From positions 6,572,001-6,636,000 of the forward strand of contig NZ_CP108476.1 of the NCBI RefSeq assembly GCF_036226465.1: a stretch of 64,000 nt of DNA, given 5' to 3'. The notes under the pieces are model-generated. The model was not told the DNA's origin. It was given only the letters and a program-made list of their open reading frames with translations, and made no database searches. Positions 1 through 10,127 of this stretch are shown in pieces; position 1 is the first letter of the stretch, and every line of letters begins with the position of its first letter. The translations under genes were made by a program, and so were the position numbers. This DNA is from Kitasatospora sp. NBC_01250 (GTDB lineage: Bacteria; Actinomycetota; Actinomycetes; Streptomycetales; Streptomycetaceae).

Positions 1-1149
1 GCCGGTGGCCTTCTGGCCCCGGTCGCCGATCACCGCGCCGACCTCCGGCTCGTAGCGCCAGTTGCCCGGCGCGTCGACCCGGCTGATCGGGTAGGGCGCC
101 GGCAGCCAGTCGGTGCTCAGGCTGCTGGACACCTGGATCTGGGTCTCCATCGGGGGGGCCGTGACGTCGCTGGAGAGCCCGTCGGGCCGCGGCACGGTGC
201 TGGGGACCACCTCGGCCGGCTGGTTGCCCGGCTTCCACTCGACGCCGTTGAACTCGTCCAGCGCGGTGATCCGCAGGTAGGTGGTGGCCAGCGCCGGGTC
301 GTCGCCGTGGTACTCGATCAGCTCCTGGTTGTCCGGGCGGCGCAGCCCGTCGGTCAGCGAGACCACCGGGTTGAGCGCGTTGATGCTGCCGTTGCCCGAG
401 CCGGAGCCGTTGTCGCCGAAGCCGCCGTTGACCAGGCTGAGGTCCCAGTTGGGCGCCAGCACCGGCAGCACCAGCGCGCAGACCAGCGCTATCAGCCCGA
501 TCCGGTGGCCACCGGTGGGCAGCCCGTCGCGGCTCTCCGGGGAGCCGGAGCCGCGGAAGACCCGGCCCCAGCGGGAGAGCCGGTCGCGGCCCTCGGCGAA
601 GAGCAGCATCAGGTAGCCGCCACCGGCCGCCAGGAACCAGAGCCAGGTGGCGCCGTCCTGGGAACCGGCCAGGCCGGTGCCCACCGAGTAGAGGGCCAGC
701 AGCGGCAGGCCGGCCGGCGCCGCCTTGCGGTAGGTGACCGCCAGCGCGTCCACCGCGACCGCCACCAGGGCCACCGAGGCGACCAGCAGGAACCGCAGGC
801 CCGTGCTGGCCGGGGCCGGGATGGCGTAGGCGCTGATGTCGTTGCCGGCGGAGGTGAGCAGGTCGTTGAAGGCCGCCACGGTGCCCGGACCGGGCAGCAC
901 CCCGGCGGTGAAGCTCGGGTGCACCGAGCCGAGCAGCAGCAGGTAGCAGACCACGACCAGCTGGGCCAGCACGATCAACGGGCGCGGCGCCGCCAGCCGG
1001 CGCAGCCCGGCGCCGATCAGGGCGACCGCCAGGATCAGCAGGACGGCGGGCTGCACCCAGCCGGCCGGGCGCAGCAGCGGGGTCAGGCCCAGCATCGCCA
1101 GCGCGGTGGCCAGCGCCGCGTACAAGGTCAGTCTTGCGCGCGTGGTCAC
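1..1149 (-). CDS. TgpA-type transglutaminase-like membrane protein, N-terminal part
   Basis: The 383 visible residues begin at a GTG whose last bases form the TGA of the DUF58 gene upstream (GTGA overlap, 1146-1149). The N-terminal ~200 residues hold about six hydrophobic segments, typical of the DUF3488/TgpA_N membrane region. They are followed by an extracytoplasmic Ser/Gly-rich stretch and the beginning of a globular region leading to the transglutaminase-like core. The catalytic Cys-His-Asp region lies beyond base 1 and cannot be checked. Gene order MoxR-DUF58-TgpA is a common bacterial cassette, and in streptomycetes it is found just before the dcw cluster. The family is presumed to act in envelope protein processing or cross-linking; the substrate is unknown. 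Confidence 0.82.
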   Translation of the reverse strand, partial: MTTRARLTLYAALATALAMLGLTPLLRPAGWVQPAVLLILAVALIGAGLRRLAAPRPLIVLAQLVVVCYLLLLGSVHPSFTAGVLPGPGTVAAFNDLLTSAGNDISAYAIPAPASTGLRFLLVASVALVAVAVDALAVTYRKAAPAGLPLLALYSVGTGLAGSQDGATWLWFLAAGGGYLMLLFAEGRDRLSRWGRVFRGSGSPESRDGLPTGGHRIGLIALVCALVLPVLAPNWDLSLVNGGFGDNGSGSGNGSINALNPVVSLTDGLRRPDNQELIEYHGDDPALATTYLRITALDEFNGVEWKPGNQPAEVVPSTVPRPDGLSSDVTAPPMETQIQVSSSLSTDWLPAPYPISRVDAPGNWRYEPEVGAVIGDRGQKATG

Positions 1150-2477
1150 GCGCCCACCCCCTTCGCGCCCCGGCCGCTGCCGGCCTGGGCCTGGTGCCGG
1201 TCCGCCAGTCGCCACAGCTCGGGCACCGAGTCCCCGGCCCGGACGGGCAGCACGGTCCAGCCGGCCTCGCGCAGCAGCCGCAGCTGCCGGTCGTACTCCT
1301 CGGACGCGCTGTCCGGGAAGAGCTGGCGCAGGCCGGCCCAGGTCGCGGTGTCCAGCACGAAGGCGATCGCCGCCCCCGCGCGGCGCCGCAGTCGGCCGAG
1401 CTCGGCCACCTGTCCGTCCTCCAGCGTGCCGAGGATCGCCACCACCAGCCCCTCGCCGCCCAGCCGCAGCACCTCCTCGGCGCGGGCCAGCCCGCTGCCC
1501 TGGGAGTGCTCCAGTACGGCCAGCGAGTCGAGCAGCAGCCCGACCGACTCGCTCACCGAGCCGCTGCCCCCGGCGCTGGTCCCGGGGACCTGGATGCCGC
1601 TGTCGGTCAGCAGCCGGGTCTGGTAGCCGCGTTCCATCAGGTGGTTGCCGACCGAGGCCGCGCAGCTGACCGCCCATTCGAAGGACGAGGCGGGGCCGCT
1701 GCCCCGGTGCCCGCTCTCGCGGGTGTCGAGCAGCACGGTGGCGCGGGCGCGCAGCGGCTGCTCCTCCCGGCGCACCATGAGCTCGCCGTACTTGGCGGTG
1801 GACTTCCAGTGCACCCGGCGCAGGTCGTCGCCGTGCCGGTACTCGCGCGGCACGGTGTCGTCGTCGCCGGCCAGCGCCACCGCGCGGGACACGCTGTCGC
1901 CGTAGCCGGCCCACTCGCCGGACAGCCGCACCGGCGGCAGCGCCTGCACCTGGGGAACCACGGTGAGGGTGTCCGAGGCGGTGAACGCCCGGGTCAGCTC
2001 GACCATCCCGAACGGGTCGCTCAGCCGCAGCTGGAGCGGGCCGAGCGGGTAGCGGCCGCGCAGGTCGGAGCGGACCCGGTAGGAGACCTCGCGGAAGCCG
2101 CGCGGCTCGACCCGGTCGAGCACGAAGCGCGGGCGCGGGCCGAGCACGTAGGGGACCCTGTCCTCCAGCATCAGCAGGCCGGTGGGGGTGCGCGAGATGT
2201 TGTCCACCCGCAGGTGCACCCGCGCCTCCTGGCCGGCGGTTGCCCGGTGCGGGGTGAGCCGGCGCCCGCTGGCCACCCGGTAGCGGGTGCGCAGCATCAG
2301 CAGCACGGCGGCCAGCGGCAGCGCGGCCAGCAGCATGCCGACCCGCAGCAGCGCGTTCTGGCCCAGCAGGTAGGAGCAGACCACCGCGGTCACACCGGCG
2401 GCGAGGAAGGAGCGGCCGCGGGTGGTCAGGCCGCGCATCCCGGCACGGAAGCCGGACGGTTCACCGGCTGGCGCCAC
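1146..2477 (-). CDS. DUF58 (vWA-like) protein
   Basis: This is a 443-residue DUF58 family protein. Two hydrophobic segments near residues 20-60 anchor it. A beta-rich region with the family signature around YRHGDDLRRVHWKSTAK (about residues 215-230) follows, then a vWA-like domain. DUF58 proteins usually act with MoxR AAA ATPases, thought to provide metal-dependent chaperone or assembly activity. The GTG start at 2477 comes one base after the TGA of the MoxR gene, so the two are translationally coupled. A second start (ATG at 2438, MRGLTTRGRSF) matches the usual N-terminus of homologues and is a reasonable alternative. The exact function is not established. Confidence 0.85.
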   Translation of the reverse strand: MAPAGEPSGFRAGMRGLTTRGRSFLAAGVTAVVCSYLLGQNALLRVGMLLAALPLAAVLLMLRTRYRVASGRRLTPHRATAGQEARVHLRVDNISRTPTGLLMLEDRVPYVLGPRPRFVLDRVEPRGFREVSYRVRSDLRGRYPLGPLQLRLSDPFGMVELTRAFTASDTLTVVPQVQALPPVRLSGEWAGYGDSVSRAVALAGDDDTVPREYRHGDDLRRVHWKSTAKYGELMVRREEQPLRARATVLLDTRESGHRGSGPASSFEWAVSCAASVGNHLMERGYQTRLLTDSGIQVPGTSAGGSGSVSESVGLLLDSLAVLEHSQGSGLARAEEVLRLGGEGLVVAILGTLEDGQVAELGRLRRRAGAAIAFVLDTATWAGLRQLFPDSASEEYDRQLRLLREAGWTVLPVRAGDSVPELWRLADRHQAQAGSGRGAKGVGA

Positions 2478-2478
2478 C

Positions 2479-3540
<1,062 letters not shown>

Positions 3541-3776
3541 CCGTTCGCTCCTCGCCCCTGCTCACACCGGTCCGTTGAACCGGAACCGGCCCCACCCGGT
3601 CAGACGCGGCCAGGGCCCGGTTCGGATCAGGGTCCGATCGAAGCTCGGGGTTGGGCTCGCGGGCGGACCGTCTCCGGTGGTCGAGATGCCGGTCCGCAGC
3701 CGCATTCTTCCCTGAGCGGCGGCCAGAAGTCACCCGATGGGGCGACGGGGCGGACGCGGGCGGGTCGGAGCCCGGG

Positions 3777-4319
3777 TCAGTGCACCTCGCGCAGCAGGCC
3801 GGTGTGCACGTCGAAGACGAAGCCGCGCACATCGTCCGTGTACGGCAGGAACGGTGAGGTGCGCACCCGCTGCATGGACTGGCGCACGTCGCCGTCCAGG
3901 TCGACGAAGGACTCCACCGCCCACTGCGGGCGCTGGCCCACCTCCAGCTCCAGCTCGTGGCGGAAGTCCTCGGTCAGGCCGAGCAGGCCGCAGCCGGTGT
4001 GGTGGATCAGCGCGACCGACCGGGTGCCGAGCGCACGCTGGCTGATGGTCAGCGAGCGGATGGTGTCGTCGGTCACCACGCCGCCGGCGTTGCGGATCAC
4101 ATGGGCGTCGCCGAGTTCGAGACCGAGCGCGGCGAACAGGTCGAGACGCGCGTCCATGCAGGCCACCACGGTGACCTTCTGCACCGGGCGGGCGTCCATG
4201 CCGCCGTCCTCGAAGCCTTCGGCGTAGGCGCGGTTGGCGGTGACGAAGCGATCGATGATCGTCCCGACGGCCGAGGCAGTGGGGCCGGCGGGCGAGATAC
4301 CGTCTGGGGTCACTGTCAT
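3777..4319 (-). CDS. beta-class carbonic anhydrase
   Basis: This 180-residue beta-carbonic anhydrase interconverts CO2 and bicarbonate. The zinc ligands are visible: Cys in VVACMDAR with the Asp-Arg dyad (about residue 54), and His and Cys in HHTGCG (about residues 107-110). Its length and motifs fit the short actinobacterial type. The ATG at 4319 gives MTVTPDGISPAG. On the minus strand a TACTAA hexamer (4335-4330) lies ten bases upstream and could be the -10 box. The gene is divergent from rsmH and is not part of the dcw operon. Confidence 0.92.
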   Translation of the reverse strand: MTVTPDGISPAGPTASAVGTIIDRFVTANRAYAEGFEDGGMDARPVQKVTVVACMDARLDLFAALGLELGDAHVIRNAGGVVTDDTIRSLTISQRALGTRSVALIHHTGCGLLGLTEDFRHELELEVGQRPQWAVESFVDLDGDVRQSMQRVRTSPFLPYTDDVRGFVFDVHTGLLREVH

Positions 4320-4664
4320 AGGTGTGACGTTAGTAGGAATTGAGTGGGCGTGGTGGGCCCGGTGCCCGATCCGTCGGCCGGTGTGATGGAGCGCATAGGG
4401 GTGCGCGTGGCGCAAGTCGACGCCAGGGGCGCGGACGGTAGTCTGACGGTCCGTACACAGCCCGCGGCCTCCTCCCGCTCCGTGCCACCTGACGCACCTT
4501 CCCCGGCGCCGGGCGGTAGCGCCTTCCCCCCAGCGAGCGGGCGGGGACCCCGGGCGGCGTCCGGGAGCGCCGGTGTTGTGGGCGAGAATGGGGCGGATCA
4601 CGGCTCCCGGCGCCCGCAGGCGGCTGACGGGCGGCACCCGCACCGAGGAAAGGCGCCCCCGCGC
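4320..4664. promoter_or_regulatory. Divergent intergenic region before rsmH; no mraZ
   Basis: These 345 bases separate carbonic anhydrase (minus) from rsmH (plus). No open frame here resembles MraZ, the regulator that heads the dcw cluster in many bacteria; I believe streptomycetes generally lack it. The only clear signal is the rsmH ribosome-binding site GAGGAAAGG at 4645-4653. A weak GAGAAT hexamer near 4585 could be a -10 box for the cluster. Reading frames running through this stretch toward rsmH are upstream extensions without support. Confidence 0.5.
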
Positions 4665-5639
4665 ATGGCCACTGGCACACCGGAACCCAAGCACGTCCCG
4701 GTCATGCTGCAACGCTGCATGGACGCGCTGGCCCCGGCGATCAGCGCCCCCGGTGCCGTGGTGGTGGACGCCACCCTGGGCCTGGGCGGGCACAGCGAGG
4801 CGCTGCTGCGTCAGTTCCCCGAGGTCCGCCTGGTCGCGGTGGACCGCGACCCGGTGGCGCTGCGACTGTCCGGCGAACGGCTGGCGCCGTTCGGCGAGCG
4901 GGCCACCCTGGTGCACGCCGTCTACGACGAGATCCCCGAGGTGCTGGCCGACCTCGGCATCGGCGAGGTCCAGGGCCAGCTCTTCGACCTCGGCGTCTCC
5001 TCGATGCAGCTGGACGAGGCCGAGCGCGGCTTCGCCTACGCCCAGGACGCCCCGCTGGACATGCGGATGGACCAGAGCCGCGGGCTGAGCGCGGCCGAGG
5101 TGCTCAACACCTACACCCACGGCCAGCTGGCCCGGATCCTCAAGGTCTACGGCGAGGAGCGGTTCGCCGGCAAGATCGCCTCGGTGATCGTGCGGGAGCG
5201 CGAGAAGGAACCGTTCAGCAACAGCGCGCGTCTGGTGGAGTTGGTACGCAACGCGATCCCGGCGGCGACCCGGCGCACCGGCGGCAACCCGGCCAAGCGG
5301 ACCTTCCAGGCGCTGCGGATCGAGGTCAACGGCGAGCTGGAGGTGCTCGACCGGGCCATCCCGAACGCGCTCGGGGTGCTGGCGCTCGGCGGGCGGATCG
5401 CCGTGATGTCCTATCAGTCCCTGGAGGACCGGCTGGTCAAGCAGTACTTCGCGGCCGGCGCCACCAGCACCGCACCACCCGGGCTGCCGTTCATCCCCGA
5501 GGAGCACCAGCCCTGGCTCAAGCTGATCACCCGCGGTGCCGAACTGGCCACCGAGGCGGAGATCGAGGAGAACCGGCGCGCCGCGCCCGTGCGGCTGCGG
5601 GTGGCGGAGAGGATCCGGAGTACGAAGACCCGGGGCTAG
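4665..5639 (+). CDS. rsmH: 16S rRNA (cytosine-1402-N4)-methyltransferase
   Basis: This 324-residue RsmH (MraW) methylates C1402 of 16S rRNA using S-adenosylmethionine. It shows the SAM-binding start VVVDATLGLGGHSEALL, the family signature FDLGVSSMQLDEAERGF, and the later NPAKRTFQALRIEVN and VMSYQSLEDRLVK motifs. The start chosen is the ATG at 4665 behind GAGGAAAGG; the frame is open upstream to 4344, but that extension lacks a binding site and is not conserved-looking. It is the first gene of the dcw cluster, 48 bases before ftsL. Confidence 0.95.
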   Translation: MATGTPEPKHVPVMLQRCMDALAPAISAPGAVVVDATLGLGGHSEALLRQFPEVRLVAVDRDPVALRLSGERLAPFGERATLVHAVYDEIPEVLADLGIGEVQGQLFDLGVSSMQLDEAERGFAYAQDAPLDMRMDQSRGLSAAEVLNTYTHGQLARILKVYGEERFAGKIASVIVREREKEPFSNSARLVELVRNAIPAATRRTGGNPAKRTFQALRIEVNGELEVLDRAIPNALGVLALGGRIAVMSYQSLEDRLVKQYFAAGATSTAPPGLPFIPEEHQPWLKLITRGAELATEAEIEENRRAAPVRLRVAERIRSTKTRG

Positions 5640-5687
5640 GTCCTGACCGGACCCAAGGCCGTACGGGGGGCGAGGACGGGCGAGGGT

Positions 5688-6335
5688 GTGAAGGTGAACC
5701 GGGAGAACAGGGTGCAGGCGGCCGGCAGCGACCAGCGGGGCAGGCTGCTGCCCGGGCAGCCGGGACGCGCCAGGATCACCGTGCGCCCCGGGCGCCCGCC
5801 GCGCGGCGGGCGCGGGCGGATGCCGTTCGCGGTGCTGATGGTGCTGCTGCTGGCCTCCGGGCTGCTCGGACTGCTGATGCTGAACACGGCGCTCAACGAG
5901 GGCTCGTTCGAGCTGACCAAGCTGCAGAAGCAGACCAACACCCTGACCGACCAGCAGCAGAGCCTGCAGCAGCAGATCGACCACGCCGCGGCCCCCGACG
6001 CGCTGGAGCGCAGTGCCCGCCAGCTCGGCATGGTGCCCGGTGGGGACCCGGCCTTCCTGCAGGACGACGGCAAGGTGCTCGGCAGCCCCGGGCCCGCCAA
6101 GGACAGCCCGCCGGTCAAGCGCTCCGGCGCCGACCTGTGGCCGGCCGCCGGGCCCTCGGCGCCCGCGCCGGCCGCCGCCCCGGCCCCCGCCGGTTCGGCC
6201 GCGGCGGGCGGGGCAGCCGATCCGGCGGCCACTGCCGAGGGATCGCTGCGGGTCGACCCGGTCGGCCCGCAGCCGAGCCAGAGCCCCGGCGCCAGCGCAA
6301 CTCCCAGTCCGAGCCCGAGCGGAAGCCCCCGATGA
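5688..6335 (+). CDS. ftsL: FtsL-like division protein
   Basis: This is a 215-residue bitopic protein. It has a basic cytoplasmic N-terminus (residues 1-44), a single membrane helix (about 46-68, FAVLMVLLLASGLLGLLML), then a Gln/Leu-rich coiled coil (about 70-115) and an Ala/Pro-rich tail. This size, topology and position between rsmH and ftsI define FtsL, which with FtsB and FtsQ controls septal peptidoglycan synthesis. The primary sequence of FtsL is poorly conserved, so the name rests on context. The GTG start at 5688 is preceded by a GAGGGT-type site. The stop overlaps the ftsI start as ATGA. Confidence 0.88.
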   Translation: MKVNRENRVQAAGSDQRGRLLPGQPGRARITVRPGRPPRGGRGRMPFAVLMVLLLASGLLGLLMLNTALNEGSFELTKLQKQTNTLTDQQQSLQQQIDHAAAPDALERSARQLGMVPGGDPAFLQDDGKVLGSPGPAKDSPPVKRSGADLWPAAGPSAPAPAAAPAPAGSAAAGGAADPAATAEGSLRVDPVGPQPSQSPGASATPSPSPSGSPR

Positions 6336-8446
6336 GCACCCCACGCCGCCCCAGCAACCCAGGCGAGCGCCGTGAGCGGCCCGCCGCCCCCCAGCAGCGC
6401 CGCACGGGCGAACGGCCGCGCCGGCCGGGCGAGCAGCCGCCGAAGGCCGCCGCCAAGCCGTCGGGCGCGGCCCGGACCGCCGCCCGCCCGCCCGCCCGGC
6501 GACCGGCGCCCGCCAAGCGCCCGGCCCCCGCCCGTCGGCCCGCCGCCCGCCCGCAGGTGCGCCGGCTCACGCTGGCCGACCCCCGGCGCCGGCTGCGGGT
6601 GGTCACCATCGCGCTGGCCGTGGTCTTCTCGATCTTCGCCGGGCGCCTGGTGCAGATCCAGCTGGTCGACTCCAGCGCGCTGGCCGCCGACGCCAGCACC
6701 TACCGCTACGTCGAGGTCACGCTCCCCGCGACCCGCGGCTCGATAACGACCGCAGACGGCGTGGCGCTGGCCACCACGGTGGACGCCTACGACATCACCG
6801 CGGACCCGACCATGTTCACCCCCGAGGCACTGCACATCCCCGACGGCCCCGAGCAGGCCGCGGACCTGCTGGCGCCGATCCTGAACATGCCCCGGGACAA
6901 GGTGATCGCCAAGCTGCGCACGCCCAGGACCAAGGGCATCACGGTGGCCCCGCAGCAGAGCCCGCAGACCCGCAACCAGATCATGGACCTGCAGACCGCG
7001 CTCACCAAGAAGGTCGACACCAAGACCTGCCGGGCCCAGAAGCAGCAGGCCGGCAAGCCGGCCGGCCAGGGCGGCCGCACCAGCATCGACGACGCCTGCG
7101 CCAACCCGTTGGAGGGGATCTTCTCCAAGGAGACCTCCAGCCGGGTCTACCCGGCCAACGGGCTGGCCTCCAACCTGGTCGGCTTCGTCAACAGCGAGGG
7201 CACCGGGGCCGGCGGCCTGGAGCTGCAGTACCAGAACCTGCTGGCCGGCAAGGCCGGGCACCGCACCTCGGCGGTCTCCGGCGGCCAGCCGATCCCCACC
7301 GGCAGCGGCACCACCCAGCAGGACGCGGTGCCGGGCAGCGACGTGCGCCTGACCATCGACCAGGACATCCAGTGGGCCGCCCAGCGGGCGATCACCGACC
7401 AGGTGAGCGCGGCCGGCGCTTCCAGCGGCTACGTGATCGTCCAGGACGTGAAGAGCGGTCAGGTCCTGGCCATGGCCACCTCGCCCGGCTTCAACCCCAA
7501 CGACCTGAGCACCGCCAGCGCCGACCAGCTCGGCAACCCGGCCCTGCAGGACGCCTACGAGCCGGGCAGCACCGCGAAGCTGATGACCATGTCCGCCGTG
7601 CTGGACACCGGCAGCGCCGACTGGGACAGCCACGTGACCGTCCCCGGCACCCTGCAGCGCGCCGACCGGGTCTTCCACGACGACGTCGACCACGACACCT
7701 GGTACCTGACCCTGGCCGGGGTGCTCGCCAAGTCCTCCAACATCGGCACCATCGAGGCCGCCGAGCACCTGGGCAAGGACCAGCAGCAGTCGAACCAGAT
7801 CCTCGGCTCCTACCTGCAGAAGTTCGGCATCGGGCAGCCCAGCGGCCTCGGCTTCCCCGGCGAGACCCGCGGCATCCTGGCCAACCCGGCCGACTGGAAG
7901 GGTTCGCAGCAGTACACCATCCCGTTCGGCCAGGGCCTGTCCGTCAACGCGCTGCAGGCCACCTCGGTCTTCTCCACCATCGCCAACGGCGGCGTCCGGG
8001 TGGCGCCCAGCCTGGTGGCCGGGGTGACCGGCCCGGACGGCCGCTACACCCCCGCCGCCGCGCCCGCGCAGACCCGGGTGGTCAAGCCGGAGACGGCCAA
8101 GACCGTGAGCGAGATGCTGGAGTCGGTGGTCACCGACGAGCAGGGCACCGGCAACGCCGCCCAGATCCCGGGCTACCGGGTGGCCGGCAAGACCGGCACC
8201 GCCAACCGGGTGGACCCCAAGACCGGCAAGTACAACGGCTACACCGCCTCCTTCATCGGCTTCGCGCCCGCCGACGCGCCCCGGGTCACGGTCTCCTGCG
8301 TGATCCAGAACCCGGTCAACGGCCACTTCGGCGGCCAGCTCTGCGGTCCGGTCTTCAAGCAGGTGATGGAGTTCACCCTCAAGACCCTCCAGGTGCCGCC
8401 GAGCGGCAGCGCGGCACCCAACCTGCCCGTCGACTGGAAGCCCTGA
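6332..8446 (+). CDS. ftsI: Septal penicillin-binding protein 3 (peptidoglycan transpeptidase)
   Basis: This is a 704-residue class B PBP for septal cross-linking, working with FtsW. A very basic Arg/Pro/Ala-rich cytoplasmic tail (residues 1-85) precedes one membrane helix (about 90-110). A pedestal domain follows, with RGSITTADG near residue 135. The transpeptidase domain has all three catalytic motifs: STAK with Ser413 and Lys416, SSN at 468-470, and KTG at 620-622. The start ATG overlaps the ftsL stop as ATGA, indicating translational coupling. The long basic tail is usual in streptomycetes. Confidence 0.95.
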   Translation: MSTPRRPSNPGERRERPAAPQQRRTGERPRRPGEQPPKAAAKPSGAARTAARPPARRPAPAKRPAPARRPAARPQVRRLTLADPRRRLRVVTIALAVVFSIFAGRLVQIQLVDSSALAADASTYRYVEVTLPATRGSITTADGVALATTVDAYDITADPTMFTPEALHIPDGPEQAADLLAPILNMPRDKVIAKLRTPRTKGITVAPQQSPQTRNQIMDLQTALTKKVDTKTCRAQKQQAGKPAGQGGRTSIDDACANPLEGIFSKETSSRVYPANGLASNLVGFVNSEGTGAGGLELQYQNLLAGKAGHRTSAVSGGQPIPTGSGTTQQDAVPGSDVRLTIDQDIQWAAQRAITDQVSAAGASSGYVIVQDVKSGQVLAMATSPGFNPNDLSTASADQLGNPALQDAYEPGSTAKLMTMSAVLDTGSADWDSHVTVPGTLQRADRVFHDDVDHDTWYLTLAGVLAKSSNIGTIEAAEHLGKDQQQSNQILGSYLQKFGIGQPSGLGFPGETRGILANPADWKGSQQYTIPFGQGLSVNALQATSVFSTIANGGVRVAPSLVAGVTGPDGRYTPAAAPAQTRVVKPETAKTVSEMLESVVTDEQGTGNAAQIPGYRVAGKTGTANRVDPKTGKYNGYTASFIGFAPADAPRVTVSCVIQNPVNGHFGGQLCGPVFKQVMEFTLKTLQVPPSGSAAPNLPVDWKP

Positions 8447-8514
8447 GAACATGGCCACACCTGTGAACCACCTCACATCCACCGGTCCCGCCCAAGGGGC
8501 TGACCGAGGCTCAC

Positions 8515-8545
8515 TTGGCTTCCGGAGCCCTGGGGCCGATAGCCT
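8515..8545 (+). promoter_or_regulatory. Putative promoter before murE
   Basis: TTGGCT at 8515-8520 and TAGCCT at 8540-8545, 19 bases apart, resemble a vegetative promoter. The -10 box ends 7 bases before the GTG at 8553, which would give a leaderless murE transcript, common in actinomycetes. This is a reading of hexamers only. It would supply a second transcription entry point within the dcw cluster. Confidence 0.4.
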
Positions 8546-8552
8546 GCCCGCC

Positions 8553-10127
8553 GTGCCGAAATCAGACCAAACCCGTGTGAGCCCACCCCGCCCGAGTGCG
8601 GCGGTGCCCGTCCCGCTCGCCGAGATCGCCGAACTGCTGGGCGTCGCGGCGGTCGAGGGCGAGCCGGCCACCGGCATCACCCACGACTCGCGCGCGGTGC
8701 GACCGGGCGACCTCTACGTGGCCTTCGCCGGGGCCAACCACCACGGTGCAGCCTTCGCTGCCCAGGCCGCGCAGGCCGGAGCCGTCGCGGTCCTCACCGA
8801 CCCGGCGGGCGCCGAGCAGGCGGCGAGCGCCCTGACGGGCGGGCTGTCCGTGCCGGTCCTGGTGGTGGCCAGCCCGCGCGCGTTCATGGGCACGCTGGCC
8901 GCCCGGATCTACGGCGACCCCTCGCAGGCGCTGCTGACCATCGGTATCACCGGCACCAACGGCAAGACCACCACCTCGTACCTGATCGAGGGCGGCCTCA
9001 AGGGCGCCGCCCGCACCCCCGGGGTGATCGGCACGGTGGAGATGCGGGTCGGAGCCGAGCGGATCAAGAGCGAGCGCACCACCCCCGAGGCCACCGACCT
9101 GCACGCGATCCTCGCCGTGATGCGCGAGCGCGGGGCCGACGCGGTGGTGATGGAGGTCTCCAGCCACGCGCTGGTCTTCGGCCGGGCCGACGGCGTCAGC
9201 TACGACGTGGCCGTCTTCAACAACCTGACCCCCGAGCACCTCGACTTCCACCCGGACATGGAGGACTACTACCGGGCCAAGGCACGGCTCTTCGAGGCCG
9301 GCCGCAGCCGGGCCGGGGTGGTCAACCTGGACGACGCCTACGGCCGCCGGCTGGCCGCCGAGGCCGCCATCCCGGTCAGCACCTTCTCCGCCACCGGTGC
9401 CGCCGAGGCCGACTGGCGCGCGGTGGACGTGCAGCTGGGCCCGACCGGCTCGACCTTCCGGGTGCTGGGCCCCGGCGGCCAGGCGGCCGACGCCGCGGTG
9501 CCGCTGCCCGGGCCCTTCAACGTCGCCAACGCGCTGGCCGCGATCGCCGCGCTGGCCACCGCCGGGCTGCCGCTGGCCGACGCGGTGGCCGGGGTGGCCG
9601 CCGTGCCGGGCGTGCCGGGCCGCCTGGAGCGGGTGGACGCCGGGCAGGACTTCGTCGCCGTGGTCGACTACGCGCACAAGCCGGACGCGCTCAACGCGGT
9701 GCTGGCCTCGCTGCGCGAGGTCACCAAGGGCCGGCTGCACGTGGTGGTGGGCTGCGGCGGCGACCGCGACCCCTTCAAGCGCGCCCCGATGGGCAGCAGC
9801 GCCGCCCTGCTGGCCGACACCGCCGTGCTGACCAGTGACAACCCGCGCTCCGAGGACGCGCTGGCGATCCTGGCCAGCATGCTGGGCGGCGCGCTGGAGG
9901 TCCCCGAGGCCGAGCGCGGCGAGGTCCTGGTGGTGCCGGACCGGGCGGCGGCGATCGCCGCCGCGGTGGCCCGCGCGCACGCCGGGGACACCGTCCTGGT
10001 GGCCGGCAAGGGCCACGAGCTCGGCCAGTACGTCAAGGGCGAGGTCCGCCCGTTCGACGACCGGGAGGTGCTGCGCGAGGCCATTGTCCGCAGCCACCCC
10101 CAGTCCCGAGGAGTGGAGCAGCCGTGA
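8553..10127 (+). CDS. murE: UDP-MurNAc-tripeptide synthetase
   Basis: This 524-residue Mur ligase adds the third amino acid (LL- or meso-diaminopimelate) to UDP-MurNAc-L-Ala-D-Glu. The ATP loop GITGTNGKTTTSYL, the SSHAL motif and the C-terminal DNPRSE substrate motif (around residue 430, typical of DAP-adding MurE) are all visible. The GTG at 8553 is preferred because it lies just behind a -10-like box. An in-frame ATG at 8451 would add 34 residues of low-complexity sequence with no binding site, and cannot be excluded. The stop overlaps murF as GTGA. Confidence 0.93.
   Translation: MPKSDQTRVSPPRPSAAVPVPLAEIAELLGVAAVEGEPATGITHDSRAVRPGDLYVAFAGANHHGAAFAAQAAQAGAVAVLTDPAGAEQAASALTGGLSVPVLVVASPRAFMGTLAARIYGDPSQALLTIGITGTNGKTTTSYLIEGGLKGAARTPGVIGTVEMRVGAERIKSERTTPEATDLHAILAVMRERGADAVVMEVSSHALVFGRADGVSYDVAVFNNLTPEHLDFHPDMEDYYRAKARLFEAGRSRAGVVNLDDAYGRRLAAEAAIPVSTFSATGAAEADWRAVDVQLGPTGSTFRVLGPGGQAADAAVPLPGPFNVANALAAIAALATAGLPLADAVAGVAAVPGVPGRLERVDAGQDFVAVVDYAHKPDALNAVLASLREVTKGRLHVVVGCGGDRDPFKRAPMGSSAALLADTAVLTSDNPRSEDALAILASMLGGALEVPEAERGEVLVVPDRAAAIAAAVARAHAGDTVLVAGKGHELGQYVKGEVRPFDDREVLREAIVRSHPQSRGVEQP

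Noticed and set aside
4320..6344. Very long minus-strand open frame opposite rsmH and ftsL, joined to carbonic anhydrase
   Set aside because: High G+C keeps antisense frames open. The composition (Gly/Arg/Val/His-rich) is that of a shadow, and the plus strand holds clear rsmH and ftsL. Only the carbonic anhydrase part is real.
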